Positions 15,496-25,697 of a DNA stretch of 50,084 bases are shown one piece after another (within the stretch, counting starts at the first letter, position 1; each line of letters opens with the position of its first letter). The stretch is from the NCBI RefSeq assembly GCF_001984095.1, contig NZ_LYVQ01000010.1:1-50084 (forward strand), read 5' to 3'. Source of the DNA: Pelomonas sp. KK5 (GTDB taxonomy: Bacteria; Pseudomonadota; Gammaproteobacteria; Burkholderiales; Burkholderiaceae_C). A program made the translations under genes and the position numbers. The notes under the pieces are model-generated. The model did not search any database. It was not told where the DNA came from and saw only the letters and a program-made list of their open reading frames with translations.

Positions 15496-16508
15496 AAGCC
15501 GGAAGGCGGGATTGGGCGGGCGTTGACCTTGATCAGCGACTGCAGCACATGGAGTCGCTGTTCATCCCGCATCCCCAAGTGGTTCGGCTCATTGAAGTGT
15601 TGAAGGAACGCATCGACCGCCGCAAGGCCACCGGCGTTGGCCTTGGCCTACTGGGAATCGCTCCATCCGGAGGAGGCAAGTCCACGTTGATCCGGCATCT
15701 ACATGAGCGATGGCCAAGGCGTGAAGATGCCGACCGCACGATTGTTCCCTTCATCTCATTCAGCGTGCCGATGCCTTGCACGCCATTGAATTGTTCCAAC
15801 TCAGTTCTTGAATCCTTGGGAGATCCTCTGCACCATGGCAAGAGTACGAGCGAGCAGACGGCCCGAGCGATCGCCCTGCTTCGATCTTGCGAAACGGCCG
15901 TCGTCGCCGTGGACAACGCTCAGGACATTCCCGACCGGCGTGCAACCCGCGGCATCGCCGTTATAGGAAACTATTTCAGGGATCTGATCAACGCCGGCGG
16001 GCTCATCCTTCTCATGCTTGGGACCGCCGAGGCAGAGATCGTGGTCAGTTCCAATGGCCAACTTAGAAGGCGCATACCCGGCAAACTGTCGCTTTGCGGG
16101 TATGAGATCGACAAGGCCACGGGATTGGCTTCGTATCTGAAGCTCATCGCCAAGTTCGAGGAGCAACTGCCACTCTGCGAGACATCTGGACTTGCCACTT
16201 CCGCCCTGGGAAAGGCTCTTGCCTTTGCGTCAAACGGCCGGATTTCCTATTTGAAAGAACTGCTCATGGCCGCGGTACGCCACGCAGTCGGTGCCGGCCA
16301 CGAATGCATCACTCGCGAGCACCTCAAGGCCGCCTACGTGGACGTGTTTTTGGACTACGCGTCCGCCATCGATCCCTTCGCGCCCGACTTTCGAGACTGG
16401 CGCTATTTGAATCGCCCCGGTGAGCCGCACTTTGATGAATACGTGCCGCCTCGCCGTATCGACAGGGTCGCAAGCGACGGCGCTCGGGCAAGCCGCCGTC
16501 CGGCATAG
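15477..16508 (+). CDS. tnsC: TnsC AAA+ regulator ATPase
   Basis: A 343-residue TniB/TnsC-type ATPase. It would polymerise on target DNA and connect the target-selecting TniQ proteins to the TnsAB transposase. Walker A is GIAPSGGGKST at 60-70 and Walker B is VVAVDNAQD at 142-150, with the Asp-Asn-Ala-Gln pattern typical of this family. ATG 15477 overlaps tnsB; ATG 15492 (MKAGRRDW) is an alternative. It is the middle gene of the transposition operon and lies 31 bp before the first TniQ gene. Confidence 0.9.
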   Translation: MGDAGMKAGRRDWAGVDLDQRLQHMESLFIPHPQVVRLIEVLKERIDRRKATGVGLGLLGIAPSGGGKSTLIRHLHERWPRREDADRTIVPFISFSVPMPCTPLNCSNSVLESLGDPLHHGKSTSEQTARAIALLRSCETAVVAVDNAQDIPDRRATRGIAVIGNYFRDLINAGGLILLMLGTAEAEIVVSSNGQLRRRIPGKLSLCGYEIDKATGLASYLKLIAKFEEQLPLCETSGLATSALGKALAFASNGRISYLKELLMAAVRHAVGAGHECITREHLKAAYVDVFLDYASAIDPFAPDFRDWRYLNRPGEPHFDEYVPPRRIDRVASDGARASRRPA

Positions 16509-16539
16509 CTCCGACCGACAGCTTCAGAAAGGCCCGACT

Positions 16540-18021
16540 ATGTTTCTGTTTCGACCAGAGCCGTTCGATGGGGAGTCCTGGAAAGGCTTTCTCCTCCGAT
16601 TCGCCCATTTCAACGGCATCACCAGCCTCAAATCCCTCGGCTCCACCATCGGATGGAGGCCGATTGACATGATCGACGCCGGACACCGCGAGATCTGGCC
16701 CCTGCTGAGACATCAGGACGACTGGATGGCTCAGCCATATCCCTATGCATACACCGCGAATCGCACAGCTTGCCAGCACCGCGTGTCGACACGAGGACGT
16801 GTCTGCCCCCTATGCTTGGCCGATGATGCTGTGCCATACATCCGCGCGATCTGGGACCAGCCGCTCTCTATCCATTGCCGTACTCACGGCGTAATGCTGG
16901 TAGACGCTTGTGGGGGCTGTGATAGACAAATCAACTACCTCGATCGACCGTGTCTATACAAATGCGCTTGCGGGGCGGCACTGTCCAGGTCGGTGGCACG
17001 TTCGCGCGATAAGTGGATCGACCAGCTGGAATCGGCATTCATGATCCCGAGTGACCCTCAGCGGAGTGTGACCTTCGCCGCGTCTTCCAGATCTGAAGTC
17101 GCAGGCGCTCGGATCGCATGTCGCCTTGCCAGGCACTCCTTAGGTATTGCGCCTCTGGTAACGCGGGAGTCATTCGTGCTGGAACCATTTCTATGCTCGA
17201 AGTACTTGGCGGCCCTGCAGCCATGGTTCACTGAATGGCCCAATGGGTTCTTGTCTCAACTGTCTCCTCTTCAATGGCATACGACCATCAACAAGGCGCG
17301 AGCAACCAGGAGAAGCCTCTATGCAATTCACTTTCCTCAGATTGCGGCTGCCCTGAGTCAGGTGACATCCACGACGGCCAAGTCCAGAAGTCCCAATAAG
17401 CCTCTGCGGGGATGGGCCAATCGGGACAAGTTTGGCTATACGTTGTCATCGTTGACCGCCCTTTTTGGCTTACCCGCGTCGAGCATTCGATTCTGGTTCA
17501 CCGAAAATGTAGTTCAGGGCGCCACGGTTGCAACTGGCTCGAAGGCCGGCAGTCACAAGTACCATCTGTCGGCGGATGCGTATCAGAGGGTCATCGAGTT
17601 TCATGGTGTCACATGCACGGCCAGAGAGGCATCCAAGCTTGTGGGCTGCTCCGCCAGGACCATGCAGCACCTGTGCCGGGCGCAGCTCATTCCCAGCGTG
17701 CAAATCACGAAGGGACACCGAGGCCATCGGATCTATCGGTCGGACCTTCTCGAGTTTTCTTCCGCGCTTCTTCTCGCTGGTTTTGCGGCCCCAGAAATTC
17801 CTGAGAGGCGTCGAATCCGGTTCTCGGCCATCGTCAACGAAAAAAGCCTCAAGGCGCATGTCATCTGGACGCTATTTCTTGAGCGCTTGCGTCTTGGACT
17901 GCTTGCACTGCATTCGTCGGTAACGAACCCCATGCGCCTCGACGACCTCTTCATCACTCGCGCCGATCGGGACGCGCTGCTCGTCAATAGATCTGGGGTT
18001 GTAGACGAGTTGCCTATATAG
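16540..18021 (+). CDS. tniQ: TniQ/TnsD-family target-selection protein 1
   Basis: A 493-residue TniQ-family protein. The N-terminal TniQ domain (FLFRPEPFDGESWKGFLLRFA) leads into zinc-ribbon motifs: CPLC, an HCRTHG segment, CGGC and CACG. The C-terminal half contains helix-turn-helix-like repeats (about 400-450, TAREASKLVGCSARTMQHLC). TnsD proteins read a specific chromosomal attachment sequence and recruit TnsC. Start ATG 16540 was chosen because the family begins MFLxRPxP; the upstream in-frame extension runs over tnsC. Either this or the next protein should recognise comM. Confidence 0.88.
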   Translation: MFLFRPEPFDGESWKGFLLRFAHFNGITSLKSLGSTIGWRPIDMIDAGHREIWPLLRHQDDWMAQPYPYAYTANRTACQHRVSTRGRVCPLCLADDAVPYIRAIWDQPLSIHCRTHGVMLVDACGGCDRQINYLDRPCLYKCACGAALSRSVARSRDKWIDQLESAFMIPSDPQRSVTFAASSRSEVAGARIACRLARHSLGIAPLVTRESFVLEPFLCSKYLAALQPWFTEWPNGFLSQLSPLQWHTTINKARATRRSLYAIHFPQIAAALSQVTSTTAKSRSPNKPLRGWANRDKFGYTLSSLTALFGLPASSIRFWFTENVVQGATVATGSKAGSHKYHLSADAYQRVIEFHGVTCTAREASKLVGCSARTMQHLCRAQLIPSVQITKGHRGHRIYRSDLLEFSSALLLAGFAAPEIPERRRIRFSAIVNEKSLKAHVIWTLFLERLRLGLLALHSSVTNPMRLDDLFITRADRDALLVNRSGVVDELPI

Positions 18022-18043
18022 CCGCCATTGCAAAAGTTCCACC

Positions 18044-19585
18044 ATGTTTCTGCTGCGGCCTCAACCCTTGCCCGACGAGTCCCTGTCTTCATGGCGTCAG
18101 CGAGCCGGGATGCAGAACGGCTTTCGACTGTTCCCACTATTCGGAGAGCTGAGGCGCACTGACCAGGATATGGGAACCAATGCCGAGGCGCTCAAATTTC
18201 TCTCTGCGTCATTTGAAGTTCGCCCGGTCGAAATAGAACGCCTCTGCCTGACAAGATTTGTTGGTCGTATCTTCGACGATGTCAACGGCCGGTCACACCC
18301 TAGATGGCTCGTCCAACCTCGATACACGCGCCGCGGTGTGTGCTCTGGACCGGTCTACTGCCCCAAGTGTTTGGAAGAGGACTCCATTCCTCATTTCCGT
18401 TTGACTTGGCGCCTGGGTTTCATGACTGATTGCCCCCTTCATAAGTGCGAGATGCACGAGGCTTGCCCGAGTTGCCAAGAACGTGTTTGGCCCCATGCGG
18501 CGTCTGTGAAACCACTTTTCGCGGGCCGTTCGCATGAGCTGCATTGCTGCCCTCATTGCGGACAGGACCTGCGCCAGGCAACCACAATCGATTGCGATGG
18601 AAGTGCGGTGGCGCGGCTATCGGCCATTGTCGACACTGAATCTGTCCTTGTTGGACCGGACATGCGGGTGGCGACGCGAGACTACTTCGCGGCGCTCTAT
18701 GCCGTCTGCCATCTGTTTCTACGCAATCGCGCAAACCGCGCCCTGCGTCGCAGCCGGCATGCTTGGACCGGGACGGCCGAGAAATTCGACCATTGCCCGG
18801 TCAATATGGTCGAGCTACTCAACGTCCGCTCACGCCATGAGTTGCTTACCGCTGCCGTGGCCGTGCTGGCGGATTGGCCGGCCTCATTCCTCAGATTCGC
18901 CGAGGACACCGGCATTCGTCATGAGCATTTCTCAGGGTCGGAGAATCTGCATCCACCGTGGATGGAGGCCCAGATTTCCGCCCACCTAAGGCGCCAACAG
19001 CGATGGGTTCGTCCGCGTCATGTCGACGAAGCCATTCGAGAGCTTCGAGACGCAGGAGAGCCGATTACGCGCACCGCAGTTCGACGGTCCCTTGGCGTCG
19101 TAACCGCGAAGGCGATCGATCAACAGATGATTTGGCGGAATGTCGCCGTCGAGTCTGAGCTTAGAGAGCTGCTCGCGCGACTCGACGACTTCGTGTCTCA
19201 CCGTGGCCGCAGAAGGACGACTCAAATTGTTAGATTACGGGACGCCGTTGCTCTGTTGGTCATTCTGTTGACTGATATGGCCCCGACTCAAATTGCCAGG
19301 CTCGGAACAACAGCTTTGCTTGACGCGATTGGCCAAGCCTATGTTGGACAACTTGCTAAGCTCGTCCAGGCAAGCGCGGCTGCCAAGACCGCGGAGCTTC
19401 TTTCGCTTCAAGGTGCAACCTGGCCAGAACGGACGGGCAGCACTGTCTTCCACCCGGTGAGGGGATCGTGGGACACGGCACGTCGAGTTCGAACACTTAC
19501 CCGGCAGCTCATGGAGGGATGCGATCCGCTGCTTCGCCGCAACCTGAAGGTGTTTCGCGCCGCGATAGTGGCCGAGCCGCAGTGA
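18044..19585 (+). CDS. tniQ: TniQ/TnsD-family target-selection protein 2
   Basis: A 513-residue second TniQ protein, beginning MFLLRPQPLPDESLSSWRQR. Its zinc-binding motifs are CPKC, CPLHKCEMHEACPSC and CCPHCG. The remaining 350 residues include several helical DNA-binding-like segments. It is clearly a different protein from its neighbour, 22 bp upstream, rather than a recent duplicate. Tn7-like elements with two TniQ proteins typically use one for a fixed site and the other for an alternative or plasmid route. Which one does comM here cannot be told from sequence. Confidence 0.87.
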   Translation: MFLLRPQPLPDESLSSWRQRAGMQNGFRLFPLFGELRRTDQDMGTNAEALKFLSASFEVRPVEIERLCLTRFVGRIFDDVNGRSHPRWLVQPRYTRRGVCSGPVYCPKCLEEDSIPHFRLTWRLGFMTDCPLHKCEMHEACPSCQERVWPHAASVKPLFAGRSHELHCCPHCGQDLRQATTIDCDGSAVARLSAIVDTESVLVGPDMRVATRDYFAALYAVCHLFLRNRANRALRRSRHAWTGTAEKFDHCPVNMVELLNVRSRHELLTAAVAVLADWPASFLRFAEDTGIRHEHFSGSENLHPPWMEAQISAHLRRQQRWVRPRHVDEAIRELRDAGEPITRTAVRRSLGVVTAKAIDQQMIWRNVAVESELRELLARLDDFVSHRGRRRTTQIVRLRDAVALLVILLTDMAPTQIARLGTTALLDAIGQAYVGQLAKLVQASAAAKTAELLSLQGATWPERTGSTVFHPVRGSWDTARRVRTLTRQLMEGCDPLLRRNLKVFRAAIVAEPQ

Positions 19586-19743
19586 CTGATACCACGCAAT
19601 TTCGCAGCGGGGACCCGCGCGGGCTCTATCAGCCGCAGTCGGCGGCGGCTGTTCGCCAAAGTCTCCTTACGAGCTATGGCGTCAGCGAGCCAGAATGCCA
19701 GTCAACGCTTTCTGCGGACAGACGAGGTGAACTATGCGAGTAA
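19582..19743 (+). CDS. Possible small coupled ORF after tniQ2
   Basis: A 53-residue ORF (VTDTTQFRSGDPRGLYQPQS...). Its GTG overlaps the tniQ2 stop (GTGA), and its end overlaps the ATG of the next gene by 10 bases. The tight overlaps favour a real gene, but I recognise no family and it is short. Confidence 0.35.
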   Translation: MTDTTQFRSGDPRGLYQPQSAAAVRQSLLTSYGVSEPECQSTLSADRRGELCE

Positions 19744-20099
19744 ACGATGTGAGGCCCGAATCATTTGTCTTTCAACTGCGTTGTGACCGATGCGGAGCGG
19801 AGGCACAACACAACGTTGACGACGGCTTCAACAATTTCGTCCAAATCGGTTTCGATGCAAGCTGGGGATCTCAGCTGGGCGATGGCAACAGGGTCGACAT
19901 TGACCTCTGTCACGGGTGCTTTAAAGAAGCGCTGGGCCCCTGGCTGAGGGTATCAGCATCCAAATGGAACCAGCGCCTTCAACCGTCGGAGTGGATGGGT
20001 ACGACGCCGGTCTCGGCCATGAGCGGCTGCCGATGGCCGACTGGTTCTGTTCAATCCAAAATCGTCTCGCATGAACCGCCATACGGGAGCATCACGTGA
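19734..20099 (+). CDS. Hypothetical zinc-finger-like protein
   Basis: A 121-residue protein with two cysteine pairs, CDRC near residue 17 and CHGC near 59, separated by an acidic stretch (FVQIGFDASWGSQLGDGNRVDIDLC). This looks like a treble-clef or zinc-ribbon fold. I recall similar small conserved hypotheticals but no function. The last 40 residues appear non-conserved. It overlaps the next gene by four bases (GTGA), so it shares an operon with it downstream of tniQ2. Confidence 0.6.
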   Translation: MRVNDVRPESFVFQLRCDRCGAEAQHNVDDGFNNFVQIGFDASWGSQLGDGNRVDIDLCHGCFKEALGPWLRVSASKWNQRLQPSEWMGTTPVSAMSGCRWPTGSVQSKIVSHEPPYGSIT

Positions 20100-20344
20100 G
20101 CAAAGAAGCAAGACAAGTCTTCGGGCTGATCGAGTTCGATCGCGCCAGGAGCGTGTTTGTCGGCAAGATCATCGGATTCCCGCACGTTGAATTCGAAGGT
20201 CAAGTGCTCGGCGACGTCGAACGGAAGTTGCGAAACGAGGTCGTCGCAATGATCGCCAGCGATGCGTTGGTCTTGGAGACTGAGTTCTCCGCACTTGTTC
20301 ATCTCGCCGACGGTGCCAAGGGTCTCGTGGATCTGACAGAGTAG
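20096..20344 (+). CDS. Hypothetical 82-residue protein, possibly HicB-like fold
   Basis: A small protein (GTG start) with two beta-rich segments and a helix (FVGKIIGFPHVEFEGQVLGDVERKLRNEVVAMI). It weakly recalls HicB-type domains, but the match is not firm and no HicA partner is present. It is translationally coupled to the preceding zinc-finger-like gene. The following 271 bp to 20615 show no convincing gene. Confidence 0.5.
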   Translation: MSKEARQVFGLIEFDRARSVFVGKIIGFPHVEFEGQVLGDVERKLRNEVVAMIASDALVLETEFSALVHLADGAKGLVDLTE

Positions 20345-20615
20345 GCAATCGCCGATGTCGACCACCAGCCGGACCCGGCCATTTGCAGTCGTAGCCGAAT
20401 GACAGCAATGCCGCCGCCCGTCGCTGATCATCTCGCCAGCGGCAGCTCACACCCGAACCTCGCGCCCTTTCCCGGCACGTCCACCAGCGCGATCCGGCAC
20501 GTTCGGGTTCGCCCTCTTCGGACCTAGCCACAAGGGCTGCTTGCCATTTTCGCGTTGTCGTCTCAGGACGGCAGCAGTGTGGCGTTCACCTTCTCGAGGC
20601 AGTTCACAATGCCTC

Positions 20616-20879
20616 ATGGCCCAAGGTAAAAGAGTCTCTGTAGAAATCGGTGCCGATGCGCTCCAATCCATCAAAGACATGGGTTCCGCCGTTAAACGTG
20701 CGCGCACCAAGGCTGGTGAAGGCCAGGCCACCGCTGCTGCTCGCCTCGGCGTCCACGTTCAGACCATTGGCCGCATCGAAGCAGGTGAGCCCGGCGTAGC
20801 CATTGGCCACATGATGGGCCTGATGGCGCTGTACGGTATTTCGGTCATCTTGAAGGGCTCAAAAGGCGAAGCAGCGTAG
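20616..20879 (+). CDS. Small XRE-family regulator
   Basis: An 87-residue helix-turn-helix protein (AVKRARTKAGEGQATAAARLGVHVQTIGRIEAGEPG). It resembles HipB-like antitoxins in size and in the VILKG-type ending. ATG 20616 was chosen because the domain and an AGGCAGTTCAC leader lie next to it; the longer frame to 20541 looks non-coding. No HipA-like toxin follows. It probably marks the end of the transposition half of the element. Confidence 0.68.
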   Translation: MAQGKRVSVEIGADALQSIKDMGSAVKRARTKAGEGQATAAARLGVHVQTIGRIEAGEPGVAIGHMMGLMALYGISVILKGSKGEAA

Positions 20880-20992
20880 ATCGACGAGGGATGCTGGCCG
20901 GACGAGCCAGCTTGCAGGGAGAAGGGCATGGTCCACCTGACCGGCCTGGGCGGCCGTGCGTTCGCGACCAGGGAGCGCAGGACAACATCCGC

Positions 20993-21295
20993 TCAATTCT
21001 GATCTCGATGCACGCCGATCCGCGCGAACTGGGCAATGGCGTGCGCTAGTTGCTCGGGGCTCACTGGTCGATACCTTGGGTTGCCGGGCTCCGACGTGTA
21101 CCCGCGCCACTCTGTCTCTGAGCAGGCCGCGGCACCGAGTTGGCGGTTGAAGATGGTCATCGCGACCGCGGGTGGGAGGCCGGACGCCGATACCAGTTCC
21201 CGGAGCTGGGCGTTCGGAGCCGATTGACTCTCCAGGGCAAGGCCGATTTCGGAGCGGGCCGAGGTGGCGGGGGCTTCTGCGGTTGAGAGCAGCAT
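20993..21295 (-). CDS. Hypothetical 100-residue protein
   Basis: A coherent ORF with helical, non-repetitive composition (LVSASGLPPAVAMTIFNRQLGAAACSETEWRGYTSEPGNPRY). I do not recognise it. It has no signal peptide or membrane segment and converges on the small XRE gene. Confidence 0.4.
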   Translation of the reverse strand: MLLSTAEAPATSARSEIGLALESQSAPNAQLRELVSASGLPPAVAMTIFNRQLGAAACSETEWRGYTSEPGNPRYRPVSPEQLAHAIAQFARIGVHRDQN

Positions 21296-21766
21296 GCTGT
21301 ACTTCCTCCTGTCCTGTTTCTACCGGATCGCAAGGCAGTCGGTATGGCATTGGGTGACGGAATCCCGCAGGTTGGGGGTGCATCATCAGAATCAATGGTG
21401 CGGACTGGCGACAAGGGGTGACGCCTATCGTCGACAGCAATACCGGTCTCGACAAGGTCAGTTGGACGTTGTCGGCATTCTCAATGCATGCGATGTCGCG
21501 TAGCGCTTGAGGATCGCCGCCGAGCCGAATACGGAACCGACGCAGGCTCCCCAGCGCGAAAGGTTAGGCTTGGACGCACTTGTGGTTTCGCGTCGAGGCA
21601 GCGGAACACCTCGTCCGAATGGGTGAGTCCATAGTGGCAGGTCCGTTGATGCACGAGGCCATCCACCTCGGACATCAACTTTGCAGCATCGCGGCCACAG
21701 CGAGCATCCCAGCTGCGATCGGACCGGTTGCTGCGGGAGCACTTTCGTCAGGTGCCCCGATCTGGC
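21296..21766. other. 470-bp stretch without a recognisable gene
   Basis: Both strands contain only short ORFs (for example 21481-21678 minus and 21580-21828 plus) with biased composition and no motif I know. It separates the transposition half from the N-demethylation cargo and may hold decayed sequence. Confidence 0.4.
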
Positions 21767-23366
<1,600 letters not shown>

Positions 23367-23636
23367 GGTCAGGGCACTTTCTTCAGATTGAAATGGACAG
23401 TCGATGGGGCAGGACCTGCGTTCTGACAGCAACTGCACGTGACGCGCGAGTTTTCAGTCGAAGTCCGTCGAGAGCTGGGCCGGCCAGCAGTCATCGGTAT
23501 CGCGCGCAACGGCTGTCTGTCGAAGCCCCGTGGTACTCGTCATCATCGGATCCCGATAGGCGGTTCCTCGACGTACGCGAATGTAGACTTCTGCCCACTG
23601 ACGTACCAGAGGCAACAGCCACATCGACTGCGCTTT

Positions 23637-23665
23637 GTCCGATCAGGCTTGCAATTCGTCCGATC
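23637..23665 (+). promoter_or_regulatory. Direct repeats GTCCGATC upstream of glxA
   Basis: GTCCGATC occurs at 23637-23644 and 23658-23665, start-to-start distance 21 bp (two helical turns), ending 28 bp before the glxA ATG. Same-strand repeats with this spacing are typical of AraC-family binding half-sites. The 327-bp gap (23367-23693) between glxA and the divergent VOC-frmA pair contains no gene. Confidence 0.45.
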
Positions 23666-23693
23666 CGGATTCATTCAGTCCTTCGCTGTCATC

Positions 23694-24704
23694 ATGAATG
23701 CTCCCCCATTGACCCGTCTTCGCACGGTGCACCTGATCGTCTATCCCGGCTTCAAGGCCCTCGAGGCGATTGGTCCGATGACAGTCTTCGAGTACGCCAA
23801 CATTCACCTTGAGCAGCGCGGAATGCGCCGCATGTACGCGGTCTCGGTGGCGGCACCAGTTGCAGGGACCGTGAGCTCCGACATGTTGATGGGCCTTGAA
23901 GCGACACATGCGCTCGACCCTCGCCAGGTTCCAGACATCGCCGTCATCGCGGGAGCGCGGAACATTGAACAGGCGCTCACCGAGAACCCTGCCATTGCGC
24001 AGTGGGCCGGTGCGGTCATGCCGCGAATCGAGAAGCTCGTCGCGCTGTGCTCAGGCAGCTATTTCCTTGCGGCTGCGGGACTTCTTGAAGGGCGGCGAGC
24101 GACGACGCATTGGAACCACGCGGCGAAACTTCAGCAACGCTTTCCAGGCGTCCTGGTGGAGGCCGATGCGATCTACTTGCACGAGGGAAAGCTGTGGACC
24201 TCGGCCGGCGTTACGGCTGGGATCGACCTGGCGTTGGCGATAGTGGAAGAAGACTGCGGACGCACTATTGCGCTGGATGTGGCGCGTGACATGGTCGTCT
24301 ATCTGAAGCGACCCGGAGGCCAGTCCCAGTTCAGCGTTCACCTGGAGAGCCAGCGCACCAGCCACTCAGCCATTCGCGCTGTCCAAGACTGGATCCTCAC
24401 TAACTTGTCCGCGGCCTTGTCCCTGGAAGTACTCGCCAGTCGCGCAGCGATGAGCGAGCGCAACTTCAGACGCCTGTTTCAGAAGGAGGTCGGGTTGGCA
24501 CCGGCAGAGTTCATCGAGCGAGCACGGCTGGATGCAGCGCGGCGCCTGCTCGAGGATGGTGAGCTGCCGATAAAGACGATTGCTGACCTCGTCGGCTTCA
24601 CCAGCGATCAAGCCTTGCGCAAGCTTTTCATGCGCTTGCTCGGGGTCTCGCCCAAGGACTACCGTGAGCGATTTGCGACCAGCACAAGAGTTCCGCCGGT
24701 GTGA
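23694..24704 (+). CDS. glxA: GlxA-family transcriptional regulator (DJ-1/PfpI plus AraC domains)
   Basis: A 336-residue regulator with two domains. Residues 10-190 are a DJ-1/PfpI-like sensor (VHLIVYPGFKALEAIGPM, VALCSGSYFLAAAG). Residues 225-330 hold two AraC-type helix-turn-helices (LEVLASRAAMSERNFRRLFQ and IADLVGFTSDQALRKLF). The start ATG 23694 follows the divergent promoter region. A GlxA-type gene is reported in the methylxanthine degradation cluster of Pseudomonas putida CBB5. Here it faces the VOC-frmA operon, and direct repeats upstream of it may be its own sites. The inducer is unknown. Confidence 0.9.
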   Translation: MNAPPLTRLRTVHLIVYPGFKALEAIGPMTVFEYANIHLEQRGMRRMYAVSVAAPVAGTVSSDMLMGLEATHALDPRQVPDIAVIAGARNIEQALTENPAIAQWAGAVMPRIEKLVALCSGSYFLAAAGLLEGRRATTHWNHAAKLQQRFPGVLVEADAIYLHEGKLWTSAGVTAGIDLALAIVEEDCGRTIALDVARDMVVYLKRPGGQSQFSVHLESQRTSHSAIRAVQDWILTNLSAALSLEVLASRAAMSERNFRRLFQKEVGLAPAEFIERARLDAARRLLEDGELPIKTIADLVGFTSDQALRKLFMRLLGVSPKDYRERFATSTRVPPV

Positions 24705-24907
24705 TGTATCGCGCTTCTGATCGCTAGAAATCCCAAAAGAAGCGCGCTCGCTGACTCCGAAATACGGCAGGCCAAACGAGAAAATGGTGGCGTCATCACC
24801 GTCGCGAAGTTCGGCCTACTTCCAGATAGGGTGATCCTGAACGCCCCGCGCAAATCCGGGTTGTTGACGATGCGAGAACACTGCTAGCAAAGAGTGAGCG
24901 CCCTCGC

Positions 24908-25411
24908 TCAATTGCTAAGAGAACGACGAAGCACAACGGGTTTTCCGCCCATCTTGCGCTTGGTCATCCAAGCCGCCAAAGCAGAGTCCAGGTAGTCCGC
25001 GTGACCTGGAAACCACTGAAACAGGTGCTGTGCAAGATCATGTACGGTCTCTGCGCCAAACCTGCGTTGTGCTACACCCTCACGAACCTCCCGAACCGAG
25101 GCAAGGACGGCCGCGTGTTCATCGATATGGCAGTCCCGTGGAGGAAACGCCGTGCTGTGCATCCATCCTTCCTCTTCGGAGAAATGCTCGACGGCATGCT
25201 TCTCGAACGCGGATAGCGCACGAAGCGCGTTGTCCTCGTCACACGTGAGGAGATCGAATGCCACGAGATAGAACTCTCTATGCCTATCGTCCATCGGTCC
25301 GTAGCCAAGAACACGTGCGTCCGACCAGACGAAGGATGGCGCCGTTCCCGGGGATGCAGGTACTTCAGCGCCTGTCGGGGTGGCGTACTCGTGCTTTGTA
25401 TCTGTACTCAT
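24908..25411 (-). CDS. Bacteriohemerythrin
   Basis: A 167-residue four-helix hemerythrin-like protein with the diiron ligand pattern MDDRHREF, HAVEHFSEEE, HIDEHAAV and FPGHADYLD. Such proteins bind oxygen or sense it. ATG 25411 was preferred because residues before it in the open frame are not hemerythrin-like. It lies next to an oxygen-sensitive molybdoenzyme gene and among oxygen-using Rieske enzymes, so a role in oxygen delivery or protection is plausible but unproven. The 203 bp between it and glxA contain no gene. Confidence 0.85.
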   Translation of the reverse strand: MSTDTKHEYATPTGAEVPASPGTAPSFVWSDARVLGYGPMDDRHREFYLVAFDLLTCDEDNALRALSAFEKHAVEHFSEEEGWMHSTAFPPRDCHIDEHAAVLASVREVREGVAQRRFGAETVHDLAQHLFQWFPGHADYLDSALAAWMTKRKMGGKPVVLRRSLSN

Positions 25412-25697
25412 ACCGGCTCTTCTGCGATCAGGAAACGGATGTGAATGCATGCCGGAGGCGGGTTGGGACACGGATCTCGTCGGCCAGCATGCGTCCAATG
25501 ATCGGGCTGATTACCTCAGTCAGTTTTTTATCTCGTGGCCGCCAGTGTCCTCTTTCTTCCGTTTCAATGTTGAGACGATGCGTTCCGGAATTGATACTTT
25601 CGAGTGCATTGCTCTGCAGGCAAGGTCGCATTCGGTGAAACGCGGTCAACGTCGCCAAATCGTCTCGACCTGCGAGCTTCAACAGAGGACGCCAAAA

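Noticed and set aside
12834-19585. CRISPR-associated transposon
   Set aside because: No Cas12k, Cascade genes or repeat-spacer array were seen; target choice rests on TniQ proteins alone.
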